Positions 24,953-32,850 of a DNA stretch of 36,148 nucleotides are shown one piece after another. This stretch comes from Thiomicrospira microaerophila (lineage in GTDB: Bacteria > Pseudomonadota > Gammaproteobacteria > Thiomicrospirales > Thiomicrospiraceae). Both the position numbers and the translations under genes were made by a program. Each line of letters opens with the position of its first letter. Positions within the stretch are counted from its first letter, which is position 1. Below the pieces are notes generated by a model that worked only from the letters and a program-made list of their open reading frames with translations, was not told the origin of the DNA and ran no database searches. The stretch lies in contig NZ_JYNN01000029.1 of NCBI RefSeq assembly GCF_000934765.1, positions 1 to 36,148 of the forward strand. Direction: 5' to 3'.

Positions 24953-25588
24953 CTAAGAGCCTGTCGAATTGGCTCGGTAACGTAATATATCATTTCCCTT
25001 GTCAATTAAAATTAACTCCAAGCCTTTGTCGTCATAATACAAGCTTTTTATATCGTCTTGGGTGAGGTTAATTCGATCGGGCGGCCCAAAACGTTTTTCG
25101 ATGGCGACTTCGGTTAAGCGGCGACGTGGCACTAAGGTCACTTCATTAATTGGATAGTTGAATAAGGCCAAGGTGTCTTCGTTGTTGAGCTGAACTTCGC
25201 GCGCGCCCTGTTTTGAAATGGTGGTGCGTGCCCCTCGGTCATAGTAACGATCTAACATCTCATCCGTCATAGCCAGTTTGATGACCAGCGAGCCGTGGAT
25301 GGAGCCTATATAGGCGGAGTGGATATAGGCTTCTGCGGAGCGTTCACCACCGGGCATTTCAAACAGCTTCACTTCAATATCGCGTCCATAAAGCGCAATT
25401 AAATCCTTGAGTGTCGACTCGTTCATTACGACGCCTAGAGCATGCAGACGCCCTTGGTCGTCATACTGGGCATTCCAGGGCAGATGAGCCGTATTGAATC
25501 CTTGTTCTTTAGGCGCCAAGGTCATTAAGCCGATAAAAAGAGCAAGGCTGATTATAATAACCCAGTAGAGGGGACGAATTTTTATCAT
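24953..25588 (-). CDS. Hypothetical membrane-anchored protein
   Basis: I do not recognise the family. A single membrane segment near the N-terminus (PLYWVIIISLALFIGLMTLA, about 6-25) is followed by a soluble domain of about 185 residues, probably periplasmic. This domain contains LHALGVVMNESTLKDLIALYGRDIEVKLF, an Arg-rich stretch and a C-terminal repeat-like KRFGPPDRINLTQDDIKSLYYDDKGLELILIDKG. The ATG at 25588 overlaps the stop codon of the preceding gene, so translation is coupled. It is the last gene in a four-gene run with the REC-GGDEF-EAL and Hpt genes, and its stop codon is 9 bp from the stop of the convergent EAL-HDOD gene. Confidence 0.75.
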   Translation of the reverse strand: MIKIRPLYWVIIISLALFIGLMTLAPKEQGFNTAHLPWNAQYDDQGRLHALGVVMNESTLKDLIALYGRDIEVKLFEMPGGERSAEAYIHSAYIGSIHGSLVIKLAMTDEMLDRYYDRGARTTISKQGAREVQLNNEDTLALFNYPINEVTLVPRRRLTEVAIEKRFGPPDRINLTQDDIKSLYYDDKGLELILIDKGNDILRYRANSTGS

Positions 25589-26199
25589 GTTGGGCGGTCT
25601 TCTTTATTTTGTTCAGTAGACGGTTTCTGGGCAGCGGGATGGTCATCAAATTCGCCGAGTTCAGTATTGGCGTTTTGACCACGCGGAACATAGTTAATCA
25701 TCTTTTTGTCAATAATCCCCTTGCTGCAGTCATAGACAGAAATGCCGGTTTGTAAAAAGGTAATCAGTACGGTAAAAAAGACGATGGCGCCACCAAAGAA
25801 CATGGTGATAATTTGAAAAATAGGCGTGGAGCCGCCGTCATCCGAAAAGTTATTCATGCTTAAGCCACCTGGCAGCATCCACTGTACTAGGCTATAAATG
25901 GCCACGAGTGTTAAGCCAACGATATAGCTGGCAATTAAAATGCGACCACGACGCCAAGCAAGCATCCAGTGTGCGGCGACAAACCAGGTGTCGTGTTTTA
26001 TTTTTTGTTGGGCTTTATAGTAGATAAACCCCAGTACAGCCATGGATATGGCGGGAATCAAAATAAACATGGCGGGGTTGCCAGTCGTTTTTAGCACCGT
26101 TAAGGATAAAAATAAGTGGGTCAGTAAAATATTTAGATTGTAAATGTGGTGCGGGTTTTTGGCGCGTTGCGCTTCTTCATCCGTAACTTGGTATTGCAT
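25585..26199 (-). CDS. Hypothetical multi-pass membrane protein
   Basis: I do not recognise the family. About four membrane helices are visible in 204 residues: two near 20-62 (IYNLNILLTHLFLSLTVL, AMFILIPAISMAVLGFIYY), one near 87-110 (LIASYIVGLTLVAIYSLV) and one near 128-152 (IITMFFGGAIVFFTVLITFLQ). The C-terminal 45 residues are hydrophilic and acidic and end KEDRPT. The N-terminus is polar (MQYQVTDEEAQRAKNPHHI). It overlaps the next gene by 4 bp and follows hpt by 32 bp. The context suggests a membrane component used with the phosphorelay genes, but that is only a guess from proximity. Confidence 0.75.
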   Translation of the reverse strand: MQYQVTDEEAQRAKNPHHIYNLNILLTHLFLSLTVLKTTGNPAMFILIPAISMAVLGFIYYKAQQKIKHDTWFVAAHWMLAWRRGRILIASYIVGLTLVAIYSLVQWMLPGGLSMNNFSDDGGSTPIFQIITMFFGGAIVFFTVLITFLQTGISVYDCSKGIIDKKMINYVPRGQNANTELGEFDDHPAAQKPSTEQNKEDRPT

Positions 26200-26231
26200 A
26201 GCGTTCTCGATTTAATAATGTAATAAAGGCG

Positions 26232-26579
26232 TTAAAACTCAGTTGTAATATATTGGTTCACCGCATCGGATAAGGTGCGGTAGCTGTCTTTTATTTGTGC
26301 AAATAAGTCTGCAGCGTGCGTGATGTCACCGGCGCGGCCCATGTTCTCCATCTCAAGGCACAGTGAAGGCAGTGCGATAGCACCGACATTCGCCGCGCTG
26401 CCTTTGAGTGTGTGTGCGTGATGGCGCACTTCAGGGGCATCTTGTTGTGCAATGGCCTGCTCAAGCTGGTCAATCACCGTCGGCGTTATTTCGTTAAAGC
26501 TTTCTAGGATGGACTTTAGGTCATCGCCAATGACTTCTTTTAGCATGTTGAGGTTATCATAGTCTAGAATTTGGCTCAT
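26232..26579 (-). CDS. Histidine phosphotransfer (Hpt) domain protein
   Basis: This stand-alone Hpt protein of 115 residues carries a phosphoryl group between a receiver domain and another regulator. The motif HHAHTLKGSAANVGA holds the likely phospho-histidine (His56), followed by LCLEMENMGRAGD as in the second helix pair. Its ATG at 26579 overlaps the stop of the REC-PAS-GGDEF-EAL gene by 4 bp, so the two proteins are made together and are probably partners. No histidine kinase is encoded in the window, so the phosphate source lies elsewhere. Confidence 0.93.
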   Translation of the reverse strand: MSQILDYDNLNMLKEVIGDDLKSILESFNEITPTVIDQLEQAIAQQDAPEVRHHAHTLKGSAANVGAIALPSLCLEMENMGRAGDITHAADLFAQIKDSYRTLSDAVNQYITTEF

Positions 26580-28657
26580 GGAGTGGCTCCTGTGGGTAAT
26601 TTGAATTGATTTAAGTAGGCGATAAAGTCGTTTGCTGGCATCGGTTTGCCAAACTTAAAGCCTTGCAGTATATCGCAATTTTTTTCTTGTAAAAATCTAA
26701 GCTGTTCTTCATCTTCAATACCCTCAGCGATCACCTCAAGATCAAGCGCATCGGCCATTGCGATGATCGTTTTGGCAATCGACTGGCCTTCTTTGGTGGT
26801 TAAGTTAAGAATAAAGGAGCGGTCAATTTTGATCGTATCAATCGGAAATTTGTGTAAATAAGCGAGAGAGGAGTAGCCTGTTCCAAAATCATCAATCGAA
26901 ATAGATACCCCCATGGCTTTAAGGCTATTGAGGATGCCTATGTTATGATCAGCATTACTCATGGCAAAGCTCTCAGTGATTTCGAGGTCAATATACTTGG
27001 GCGGTATAGACGTGTGGCTAAGAAGCTGTTCAACATCCAACACCAGGTCGGTGAGTGAAAATTGGCGTGCCGAGAGGTTAATACCTACACGCATATGATC
27101 AAACCCTTGCGCATGCCATTTTTCTAGCTGACGCACAGATTCTTGCATGACATAGCGGCCTATCTCAACAATCAACCCAGTGCTTTCAGCAAGCGGGATA
27201 AAGGTGACCGGGGATACCATGCCAATATCGGGGTGAATCCAGCGCACCAAAGCTTCAGCGCCGATGGGCCGAAGGGTTTGACAGTCAACCTGGGGTTGAA
27301 AGAATACTTCGATTTGGTTGAGAGTGAGTGCACGACGCAGGTCGTTTTCGAGTAAAAGCTGTTGTTTCGCCTGCGCATTCATCTCTGTGCGATAAAAGAG
27401 AGATTGATTACCCCCCATCTGTTTGGCTTGACCACGTGCAATATTCGCTTTTTGCAGGCTGCTATCAGCGTCTTGCGCATCCTCCGGGAAAATAGTAATG
27501 CCCATGCTGTAGGTTAAGAAGAGCTCTTGTTCATCGACGACAAAAGGTTGTTTAAGATCTTGATAGAAGCGATTGACGAGTTGATTGAGCTCATTGGTAT
27601 CTTTATAAGTGCGTATTAAAATGGCAAACTCATCACTGCCTAAGCGCGCGATAAAATCCCCATCACGGGTAATGCGCCGGATGCGCTGCGCTAGCGCAAT
27701 TAATAGGTTATCGCCTTGGGTTTGACCTAGGTTGTCGTTAATCGTTTTAAAGCGGTCTATATCAAAAATAATGACAGCACTGGTTTGTTGTGTCGCTTGC
27801 TGACAGTGGCGGTTTAATTCCTCTGAGAAATAGGTACGATTCGCTAGTTCGGTAAGGTTATCATGGCGTGATTGATAGTCAATCATGCTCTCTGCTTTGT
27901 GGAGGCGAGTAATATCCTGCGCGGAGCCAACAATGCGCTGCATTTGCTGGTCTTGACTGTAGTGAACTTCTCCTAGACATTCGATGTGGGTAATGATGTT
28001 GTGCGCGTTTTGTACGCGAAAACTGACTTCAAGGTGCGATTGTCCACGTGCCGCTTCACTGATGGTTTGATGCAAAAGTGTTAAGTCTTGCGACAAAACG
28101 CTGGACAAAAAACGTTCCATGCTAATATGGCTTTGATTGGGAATGTTAAACAGCTTAAAAGCCGAGTCGGAGCCCGTGACGACATCATTGATGACATCCC
28201 ATTCCCAATAACCCAACTTAGCCAGCTTCTGCGCGTAGGCCAGTTGTGCCTTGCTACGCCGTAAATCATCCTCAATTTGACTGGTACGTATCGCATAGCG
28301 CACCCGTTGGCTGAGTAGCGACCAGTTGATTGGCTTGGTGACAAAGTCGGTTGCCCCTACTTCAAATGCCTTATCCACCGACTCCATGTCATCGAGTGAA
28401 GTGAGCATCAGTATCGGTACGGCACGATCTTTTTCATAGTTACGAATCGCTGTAATGGCTTCATAGCCATTCATTTCTGGCATTAATGCATCCATTAACA
28501 CCAGTTGCGGATGTTGCTTGATGAATTGATTAAGACCGGCACGCCCGTTATCGGCTTGAAAAATTTCAAAGCCAGAGCGCTCCAAAACCTTAGTTAGCGT
28601 GATGCGTGTAATAGGGTCATCGTCAACAACGAGGATTTTATTTGGCTGCTGATCCAT
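26576..28657 (-). CDS. Response regulator with PAS, GGDEF and EAL domains
   Basis: This is a cytoplasmic c-di-GMP enzyme under receiver control. The REC domain (1-120) has the phosphoacceptor Asp56 in LVLMDALMPEMNG, Thr86 and Lys108. A PAS domain follows (about 130-255). In the GGDEF domain (about 255-430) the active motif reads GSDEF, with a serine in place of the second glycine; the RxxD inhibitory site (RDGD) is kept. The EAL domain (about 435-690) has EALVRW, NLSARQF, DLEITES, DDFGTGYSSL and IAEGIEDEEQL, and looks catalytically intact. Phosphodiesterase activity is therefore more likely than cyclase activity. It heads a four-gene unit with Hpt and two membrane proteins. The ATG is at 28657. 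Confidence 0.93.
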   Translation of the reverse strand: MDQQPNKILVVDDDPITRITLTKVLERSGFEIFQADNGRAGLNQFIKQHPQLVLMDALMPEMNGYEAITAIRNYEKDRAVPILMLTSLDDMESVDKAFEVGATDFVTKPINWSLLSQRVRYAIRTSQIEDDLRRSKAQLAYAQKLAKLGYWEWDVINDVVTGSDSAFKLFNIPNQSHISMERFLSSVLSQDLTLLHQTISEAARGQSHLEVSFRVQNAHNIITHIECLGEVHYSQDQQMQRIVGSAQDITRLHKAESMIDYQSRHDNLTELANRTYFSEELNRHCQQATQQTSAVIIFDIDRFKTINDNLGQTQGDNLLIALAQRIRRITRDGDFIARLGSDEFAILIRTYKDTNELNQLVNRFYQDLKQPFVVDEQELFLTYSMGITIFPEDAQDADSSLQKANIARGQAKQMGGNQSLFYRTEMNAQAKQQLLLENDLRRALTLNQIEVFFQPQVDCQTLRPIGAEALVRWIHPDIGMVSPVTFIPLAESTGLIVEIGRYVMQESVRQLEKWHAQGFDHMRVGINLSARQFSLTDLVLDVEQLLSHTSIPPKYIDLEITESFAMSNADHNIGILNSLKAMGVSISIDDFGTGYSSLAYLHKFPIDTIKIDRSFILNLTTKEGQSIAKTIIAMADALDLEVIAEGIEDEEQLRFLQEKNCDILQGFKFGKPMPANDFIAYLNQFKLPTGATP

Positions 28658-28723
28658 AGTGTGTCCGCTTTATTTAATATAGTTTTATTCTATAGGGTAT
28701 CAGTATAAAGTTAAATAGTTATC

Positions 28724-29671
28724 TTAGCTAAGACTAGAAAAGCGTTGCGTGGCACAGATGAGTGCATGCATTATTTCGGCTTCAAAAGCAGAGTGTCCAC
28801 TTTTCGGGCATATCACCAGTTCAGCATTTGGGAGTGCCTGTTTTAATGCGAAAGCTTGGTTAACGGGGCAAACCATATCATAGCGTCCGTGTATGATGGT
28901 ACAAGGAATCGAAGCAAGTTTTTCAGCCTGTTCTAGGACTTGATTAGGGGCAATGAATGCCTTGTGGATAAAGTAGTGGCATTCAATCCGCGCCATGGCT
29001 AATGCATGGTGAGGATCCGCAAAATAAGACACGGTAGCGGGATCGGTTTTTAAGTTTGAGGTGCGTCCTTCCCAGGTGGACCAGGCTTCGGCTGCGCGCA
29101 TACGTGCGACTTCGTCTTGACCTGTTAGTTGGCTGTAGTAGGCTTGCACAAGGGCTTGGCGCTCATGTTTTGCAATAGGAGCGATAAAGTCTTGCCAGTG
29201 ATCCGGAAAAAATTCACTCGCGCCTTTTTGATAAAACCAGTCTATGTCTTGATCTCGACATAAAAAGATACCGCGTAAAATTAAGCCCTTAACATGTTGT
29301 GGATAACTTTGTGCGTAAAGTAGGGAAAGTGTTGAGCCCCAGGAGCCACCAAACAATAGCCAGCGTTCGATTTGTAGATGATGTCGAAGTTGTTCAATAT
29401 CATTAACTAAATGCGTGGTCGTATTATGATGGAGCTCGGCATGAGGACGTGATCGTCCGGCGCCGCGTTGATCAAATAAGATAATTTGATAAGCATGAGG
29501 GTCAAAAAAACGACGGTGCTCGGCTGTGCACCCGCCACCTGGACCACCATGTATAAACAGCACAGGCTGACCTTTTGGGTTGCCTGATAGTTCATAATAA
29601 ATCTGATGGCCGTCACCTACATCGATAAAGCCAGTGTGGTAGGGCTCAATCGGCGGGTAGAGTGATAGCAT
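28724..29671 (-). CDS. pip: Proline iminopeptidase
   Basis: This alpha/beta-hydrolase removes N-terminal proline from peptides. The oxyanion region is HGGPGGGCTAEHRRFFDP, the nucleophile elbow GGSWGSTL carries the catalytic serine, the aspartate is in HGRYDMVCP and the histidine in SGHSAFE. The length, 315 residues, is typical of the S33 family. It starts 9 bp after typA ends on the same strand, so it may be read from the typA promoter. Proline-specific S33 enzymes usually carry DQRGAGRS and LRGIF, both present here. Confidence 0.95.
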   Translation of the reverse strand: MLSLYPPIEPYHTGFIDVGDGHQIYYELSGNPKGQPVLFIHGGPGGGCTAEHRRFFDPHAYQIILFDQRGAGRSRPHAELHHNTTTHLVNDIEQLRHHLQIERWLLFGGSWGSTLSLLYAQSYPQHVKGLILRGIFLCRDQDIDWFYQKGASEFFPDHWQDFIAPIAKHERQALVQAYYSQLTGQDEVARMRAAEAWSTWEGRTSNLKTDPATVSYFADPHHALAMARIECHYFIHKAFIAPNQVLEQAEKLASIPCTIIHGRYDMVCPVNQAFALKQALPNAELVICPKSGHSAFEAEIMHALICATQRFSSLS

Positions 29672-29680
29672 GGGTCGTCC

Positions 29681-31504
29681 TTAGGCTTTTGATGAACGGC
29701 TGTTACGTTTACGTTCGTTTTCAGTTAAGTGCTTTTTACGAATGCGAACAGATAGAGGGGTCACTTCAACCAACTCATCCTCATCGATAAACTCAAGCGC
29801 TTGTTCTAATGTAAAGCGAACAGGGGGGGTTAGTACGATCGCTTCATCCGTACCGGAGGCGCGCATGTTGGTGAGTTGCTTGCCTTTCAGAGGGTTTACG
29901 GTCAGATCATTCTCACGACTGTGTAAACCGATGACCTGGCCTTCATATACTTCATCGCCGTGCCCGATGAATAAGCGGCCACGTTCTTGTAGGTTAAATA
30001 GTGCAAAGCCGAGTGCTTTACCTGTGCTCATGGCAATCAATACACCACGGGTGCGCTCACCAACACTGCCATCAAATCGAGGGCCGTAATGAGAGAAACT
30101 GCTAAAAATTAATCCGTTACCCTGTGTAGCGGTCAAGAACTCACTACGGTAACCAATCAAGCCGCGTGAAGGAACGGTGAAATCAATACGTACACGACCT
30201 TGGCCATCTGGCACCATGTCGCTCATGATCGCTTTACGCATGCCAAGCTGCTCCATCACAGTACCTTGGTTTTCTTCAGGTACATCAACGGTTAGGGTTT
30301 CATAAGGCTCACAAATTTCGCCATCAATCTCACGGAAAATAACTTCTGGACGTGAAACACCTAGCTCAAACCCTTCACGACGCATGTTTTCGATTAATAC
30401 CGACAAATGTAATTCGCCACGACCGGATACTCGGAATTTATTTGCGTCTTCCGTGTCTTCAACACGCAAGGCTACGTTGGTCAACAACTCTTTGTCTAAG
30501 CGCTCACGAATTTGGCGTGAAGTGAGTAACTTACCTTCTTGACCCACAAACGGCGAGTTATTCACTTGGAAGGTCATGCTGACAGTTGGTTGATCAACTG
30601 AAAGCGCCGGTAGGGCTTCAGGGTGGTTTGGGTCACATAGTGTGTCTGAAATAGTCAGTGGATCTAAACCACTAAAGGCGACAATGTCACCGGCATGCGC
30701 TTCAGAAATATTGACACGATCAAGACCTTTAAAGCCAAATAATTCAGCGATTTTGGCGTTACGTTTTTTGCCATCTTTGTCGACAACCGCGACAGACATG
30801 CCTGTTTGAACCGCACCACGTTTGATGCGCCCCGTGCCAATAACGCCCTTGTAGGTGTCATAAGCGAGTGATATACACTGTAGCTGGAATGGGCCACCTA
30901 GGTCAACATCGGGTGCGGGTACTTTATCAACGATAGTTTGAAAAATAGCGGTCATGTCGCCGGAGCGAACATCTGCGTCATAGCCAGCATAGCCATTAAA
31001 GCCAGAGGCAAACAAAATCGGGAAGTCCATTTGTTCATCGGTTGCACCTAAACGATCAAACAAGTCAAAGGTTTGATCGACAACCCAGTCAGGACGTGCT
31101 GCATCGCGGTCAACCTTATTGACAACAACAATCGGCTTTAATCCGCGCTGTAGGGCTTTTTGGGTTACAAAGCGTGTTTGTGGCATCGGGCCTTCAACGG
31201 CATCAACTAATAGCAATACAGAGTCAACCATGGATAAAATACGTTCTACTTCACCACCGAAGTCGGCGTGGCCAGGGGTGTCAACGATGTTGATACGGTA
31301 GCCATTCCAGTCTACAGCCGTATTTTTTGATAAGATAGTAATTCCGCGCTCTTTCTCTTGGTCGTTAGAGTCCATAACACGTTCGCCTTGATCTTTACGT
31401 TCATCAAGGGTGCCTGATTGGCGGAGTAGTTTGTCAACAAGGGTGGTTTTACCGTGGTCAACGTGGGCAATTATAGCGATATTACGAATATGATCGGTGG
31501 TCAT
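29681..31504 (-). CDS. typA: Ribosome-associated GTPase TypA/BipA
   Basis: This translational GTPase of the EF-G family is involved in 50S subunit assembly and growth at low temperature or under stress. The G1 motif is [15 protein letters not shown], the DTPGH motif is [16 protein letters not shown], and NKVD is present. The C-terminal part has [16 protein letters not shown] and the BipA-specific end [35 protein letters not shown]. The length, 607 residues, is standard. The ATG is at 31504 with only a weak ribosome site; a TATAAT box lies about 40 bp upstream. It is divergent from a 60-codon frame of unknown role. Confidence 0.98.
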   Translation of the reverse strand: MTTDHIRNIAIIAHVDHGKTTLVDKLLRQSGTLDERKDQGERVMDSNDQEKERGITILSKNTAVDWNGYRINIVDTPGHADFGGEVERILSMVDSVLLLVDAVEGPMPQTRFVTQKALQRGLKPIVVVNKVDRDAARPDWVVDQTFDLFDRLGATDEQMDFPILFASGFNGYAGYDADVRSGDMTAIFQTIVDKVPAPDVDLGGPFQLQCISLAYDTYKGVIGTGRIKRGAVQTGMSVAVVDKDGKKRNAKIAELFGFKGLDRVNISEAHAGDIVAFSGLDPLTISDTLCDPNHPEALPALSVDQPTVSMTFQVNNSPFVGQEGKLLTSRQIRERLDKELLTNVALRVEDTEDANKFRVSGRGELHLSVLIENMRREGFELGVSRPEVIFREIDGEICEPYETLTVDVPEENQGTVMEQLGMRKAIMSDMVPDGQGRVRIDFTVPSRGLIGYRSEFLTATQGNGLIFSSFSHYGPRFDGSVGERTRGVLIAMSTGKALGFALFNLQERGRLFIGHGDEVYEGQVIGLHSRENDLTVNPLKGKQLTNMRASGTDEAIVLTPPVRFTLEQALEFIDEDELVEVTPLSVRIRKKHLTENERKRNSRSSKA

Positions 31505-31541
31505 GAAGAAAAAAACCTGTAGAAACGTTCAAAAAGAAGGG

Positions 31542-31547
31542 ATTATA
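31542..31547 (-). promoter_or_regulatory. Probable -10 element for typA
   Basis: On the minus strand the sequence is a perfect TATAAT, 38 bp before the typA start codon. No good -35 match lies at 16-18 bases upstream, so this is a partial promoter call. Confidence 0.45.
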
Positions 31548-31576
31548 CTGGAAAATAAAATAAACTTGAGAAAAAG

Positions 31577-31759
31577 ATGATGACAAATCAATTAAATATC
31601 AAACAAATGCCGACTGACGCTGGTCAACGGCCTCTTGAAGAAAACGTGATTTTCACAACGCGGCCGGATTGTGAAAATCAACAAACCCGCCGCGTTGAAA
31701 CCACGGCATGCGGTTTAAAAGTGGTTGAAAGTCCTGACGATGAAGTGTGTGAGTTCTAG
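31577..31759 (+). CDS. Small hypothetical protein, 60 residues
   Basis: I do not recognise this frame. It starts ATGATG after a GAGAAAAAG ribosome-like site and encodes a polar protein with three cysteines: Cys33 in PDCENQQ, one in TACGLKV and one in VCEF. No membrane segment is visible. The last part (TRRVETTACGLKVVESPDDEVCEF) looks like real protein in composition. It is divergent from typA and convergent with the sulfur-permease pair. It could be a small regulatory or redox protein, or a chance frame; I favour a real gene at moderate confidence. Confidence 0.5.
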   Translation: MMTNQLNIKQMPTDAGQRPLEENVIFTTRPDCENQQTRRVETTACGLKVVESPDDEVCEF

Positions 31760-31789
31760 TTGGACGGAACGCAAGCAGGCCGCGCTTAG

Positions 31790-32233
31790 TTAGTTTTTAG
31801 GGTGTTCGTGATGCATGTAGGTTTGCAGAACGCCATAAGCCATCGTGCCTAGCAGTAAGCCAACAAAGGTGAAAATAGCGCCGATTTTTCCTTCCGCTAT
31901 CATGGCGGGTATCGTGCCAGGGCAAGCGGCGGTCATTCCCCAGCCGATACCAAACAGCATCGCACCCAATACGAGCCCTTGTTGATAGGGTTTTTTTACA
32001 AAATCGACAGGTGTTTTGGTGACGACGGCGTTGATGCGAAAATATTTGAGTGTAAAGACGCCCATCATCGCGACGACGACCGCCGTGACAATGACTTCCA
32101 TCAATTGAAAATCTTGAAACAAAAACATTTGTGCATGAAAGTCATAGGTGGTTGCTCCTGCACGGCTCATCAAAAATCCAAATAAGGCGCCCATGCCGAG
32201 CGCGATGATATTTACTTTTTTTGTCATGGTCAT
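31790..32233 (-). CDS. YeeE/YedE family sulfur-compound permease, second half
   Basis: This 147-residue membrane protein has about four helices and is the partner of the gene directly upstream. The conserved motif GIGWGMTAACPGTIPAM carries the cysteine seen in the sulf_transp (YeeE/YedE, PmpA/PmpB) family, which moves thiosulfate or other sulfur compounds. In many proteobacteria this family is a two-gene set of half-size proteins, as here. The ATG at 32233 is 3 bp from the first gene's stop. The C-terminus is short and hydrophilic (YMHHEHPKN). The substrate is inferred from family. Confidence 0.88.
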   Translation of the reverse strand: MTMTKKVNIIALGMGALFGFLMSRAGATTYDFHAQMFLFQDFQLMEVIVTAVVVAMMGVFTLKYFRINAVVTKTPVDFVKKPYQQGLVLGAMLFGIGWGMTAACPGTIPAMIAEGKIGAIFTFVGLLLGTMAYGVLQTYMHHEHPKN

Positions 32234-32236
32234 GAT

Positions 32237-32725
32237 TTAGAATCCAAATAAAAGATGAGTGGTAATCAGCGCACTACAAAAGAAAACCGCACCCGCCAAC
32301 AGACTGGCGGGATTAAGCATAGCGCCGCCAACGAGGGCGTGTCCTGTGGTGCAAGCACCGGCTAAGCGTGCGCCAAAACCGAGTAACATGCCGCCAAAAA
32401 TCAACCAGATCGCTTTAGCGGAGTAGGTTTGTGGTAATACTGCCTCATACATACCCATGTCAAAACTTAAATGCCAGCTGTCCACCGAGGTGAGTGCTGA
32501 AATAAGGCCACCGAGTGGAATACCGATCAAAAACCAGAGTTTTGAGTTGTTAAGGTCGGTGTATTCGCCCATCCGAAAAAACTTAACGCGTTTACAGACT
32601 AGGCCACATAGGTTGCCATAACCCGTTGAGCAGCCAGCGGGCTTGCCGAGCAGCCAAAAATGCAGCGTAACAAATAAACCTATTGCAATGCCCGCGAACC
32701 AGCCAGACCAAATTGTAATTTCCAT
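32237..32725 (-). CDS. YeeE/YedE family sulfur-compound permease, first half
   Basis: This 162-residue membrane protein has about four helices. The motif GKPAGCSTGYGNLCG near residue 30 and GARLAGACTTGHALVGGAML near the C-terminus hold the conserved cysteines characteristic of the family, which in characterised members help pass thiosulfate through the membrane. It and the next gene together make a full permease. The start ATG at 32725 is preceded by AAATAAAATGG context with a weak ribosome site. In a sulfur-oxidising bacterium this pair may import or export reduced sulfur; the direction is not known from sequence. Confidence 0.88.
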   Translation of the reverse strand: MEITIWSGWFAGIAIGLFVTLHFWLLGKPAGCSTGYGNLCGLVCKRVKFFRMGEYTDLNNSKLWFLIGIPLGGLISALTSVDSWHLSFDMGMYEAVLPQTYSAKAIWLIFGGMLLGFGARLAGACTTGHALVGGAMLNPASLLAGAVFFCSALITTHLLFGF

Positions 32726-32850
32726 TTTATTTCTCTTGTTAAAATTTTTAGTTATTCTCTATCAGTTAGGCCATAAAGAAAAGCTTGAGGTTTTTACTGG
32801 GATATAAACAAGACTTATCAGTAAATCGGCCTGGTTGAAAAATGTGTAGC

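Noticed and set aside
24953-24968. GAGCCTGTCG resembling the end of the 86-bp MITE, next to a stop codon
   Set aside because: Only about ten bases match and there is no partner arm, so chance is the simpler explanation.
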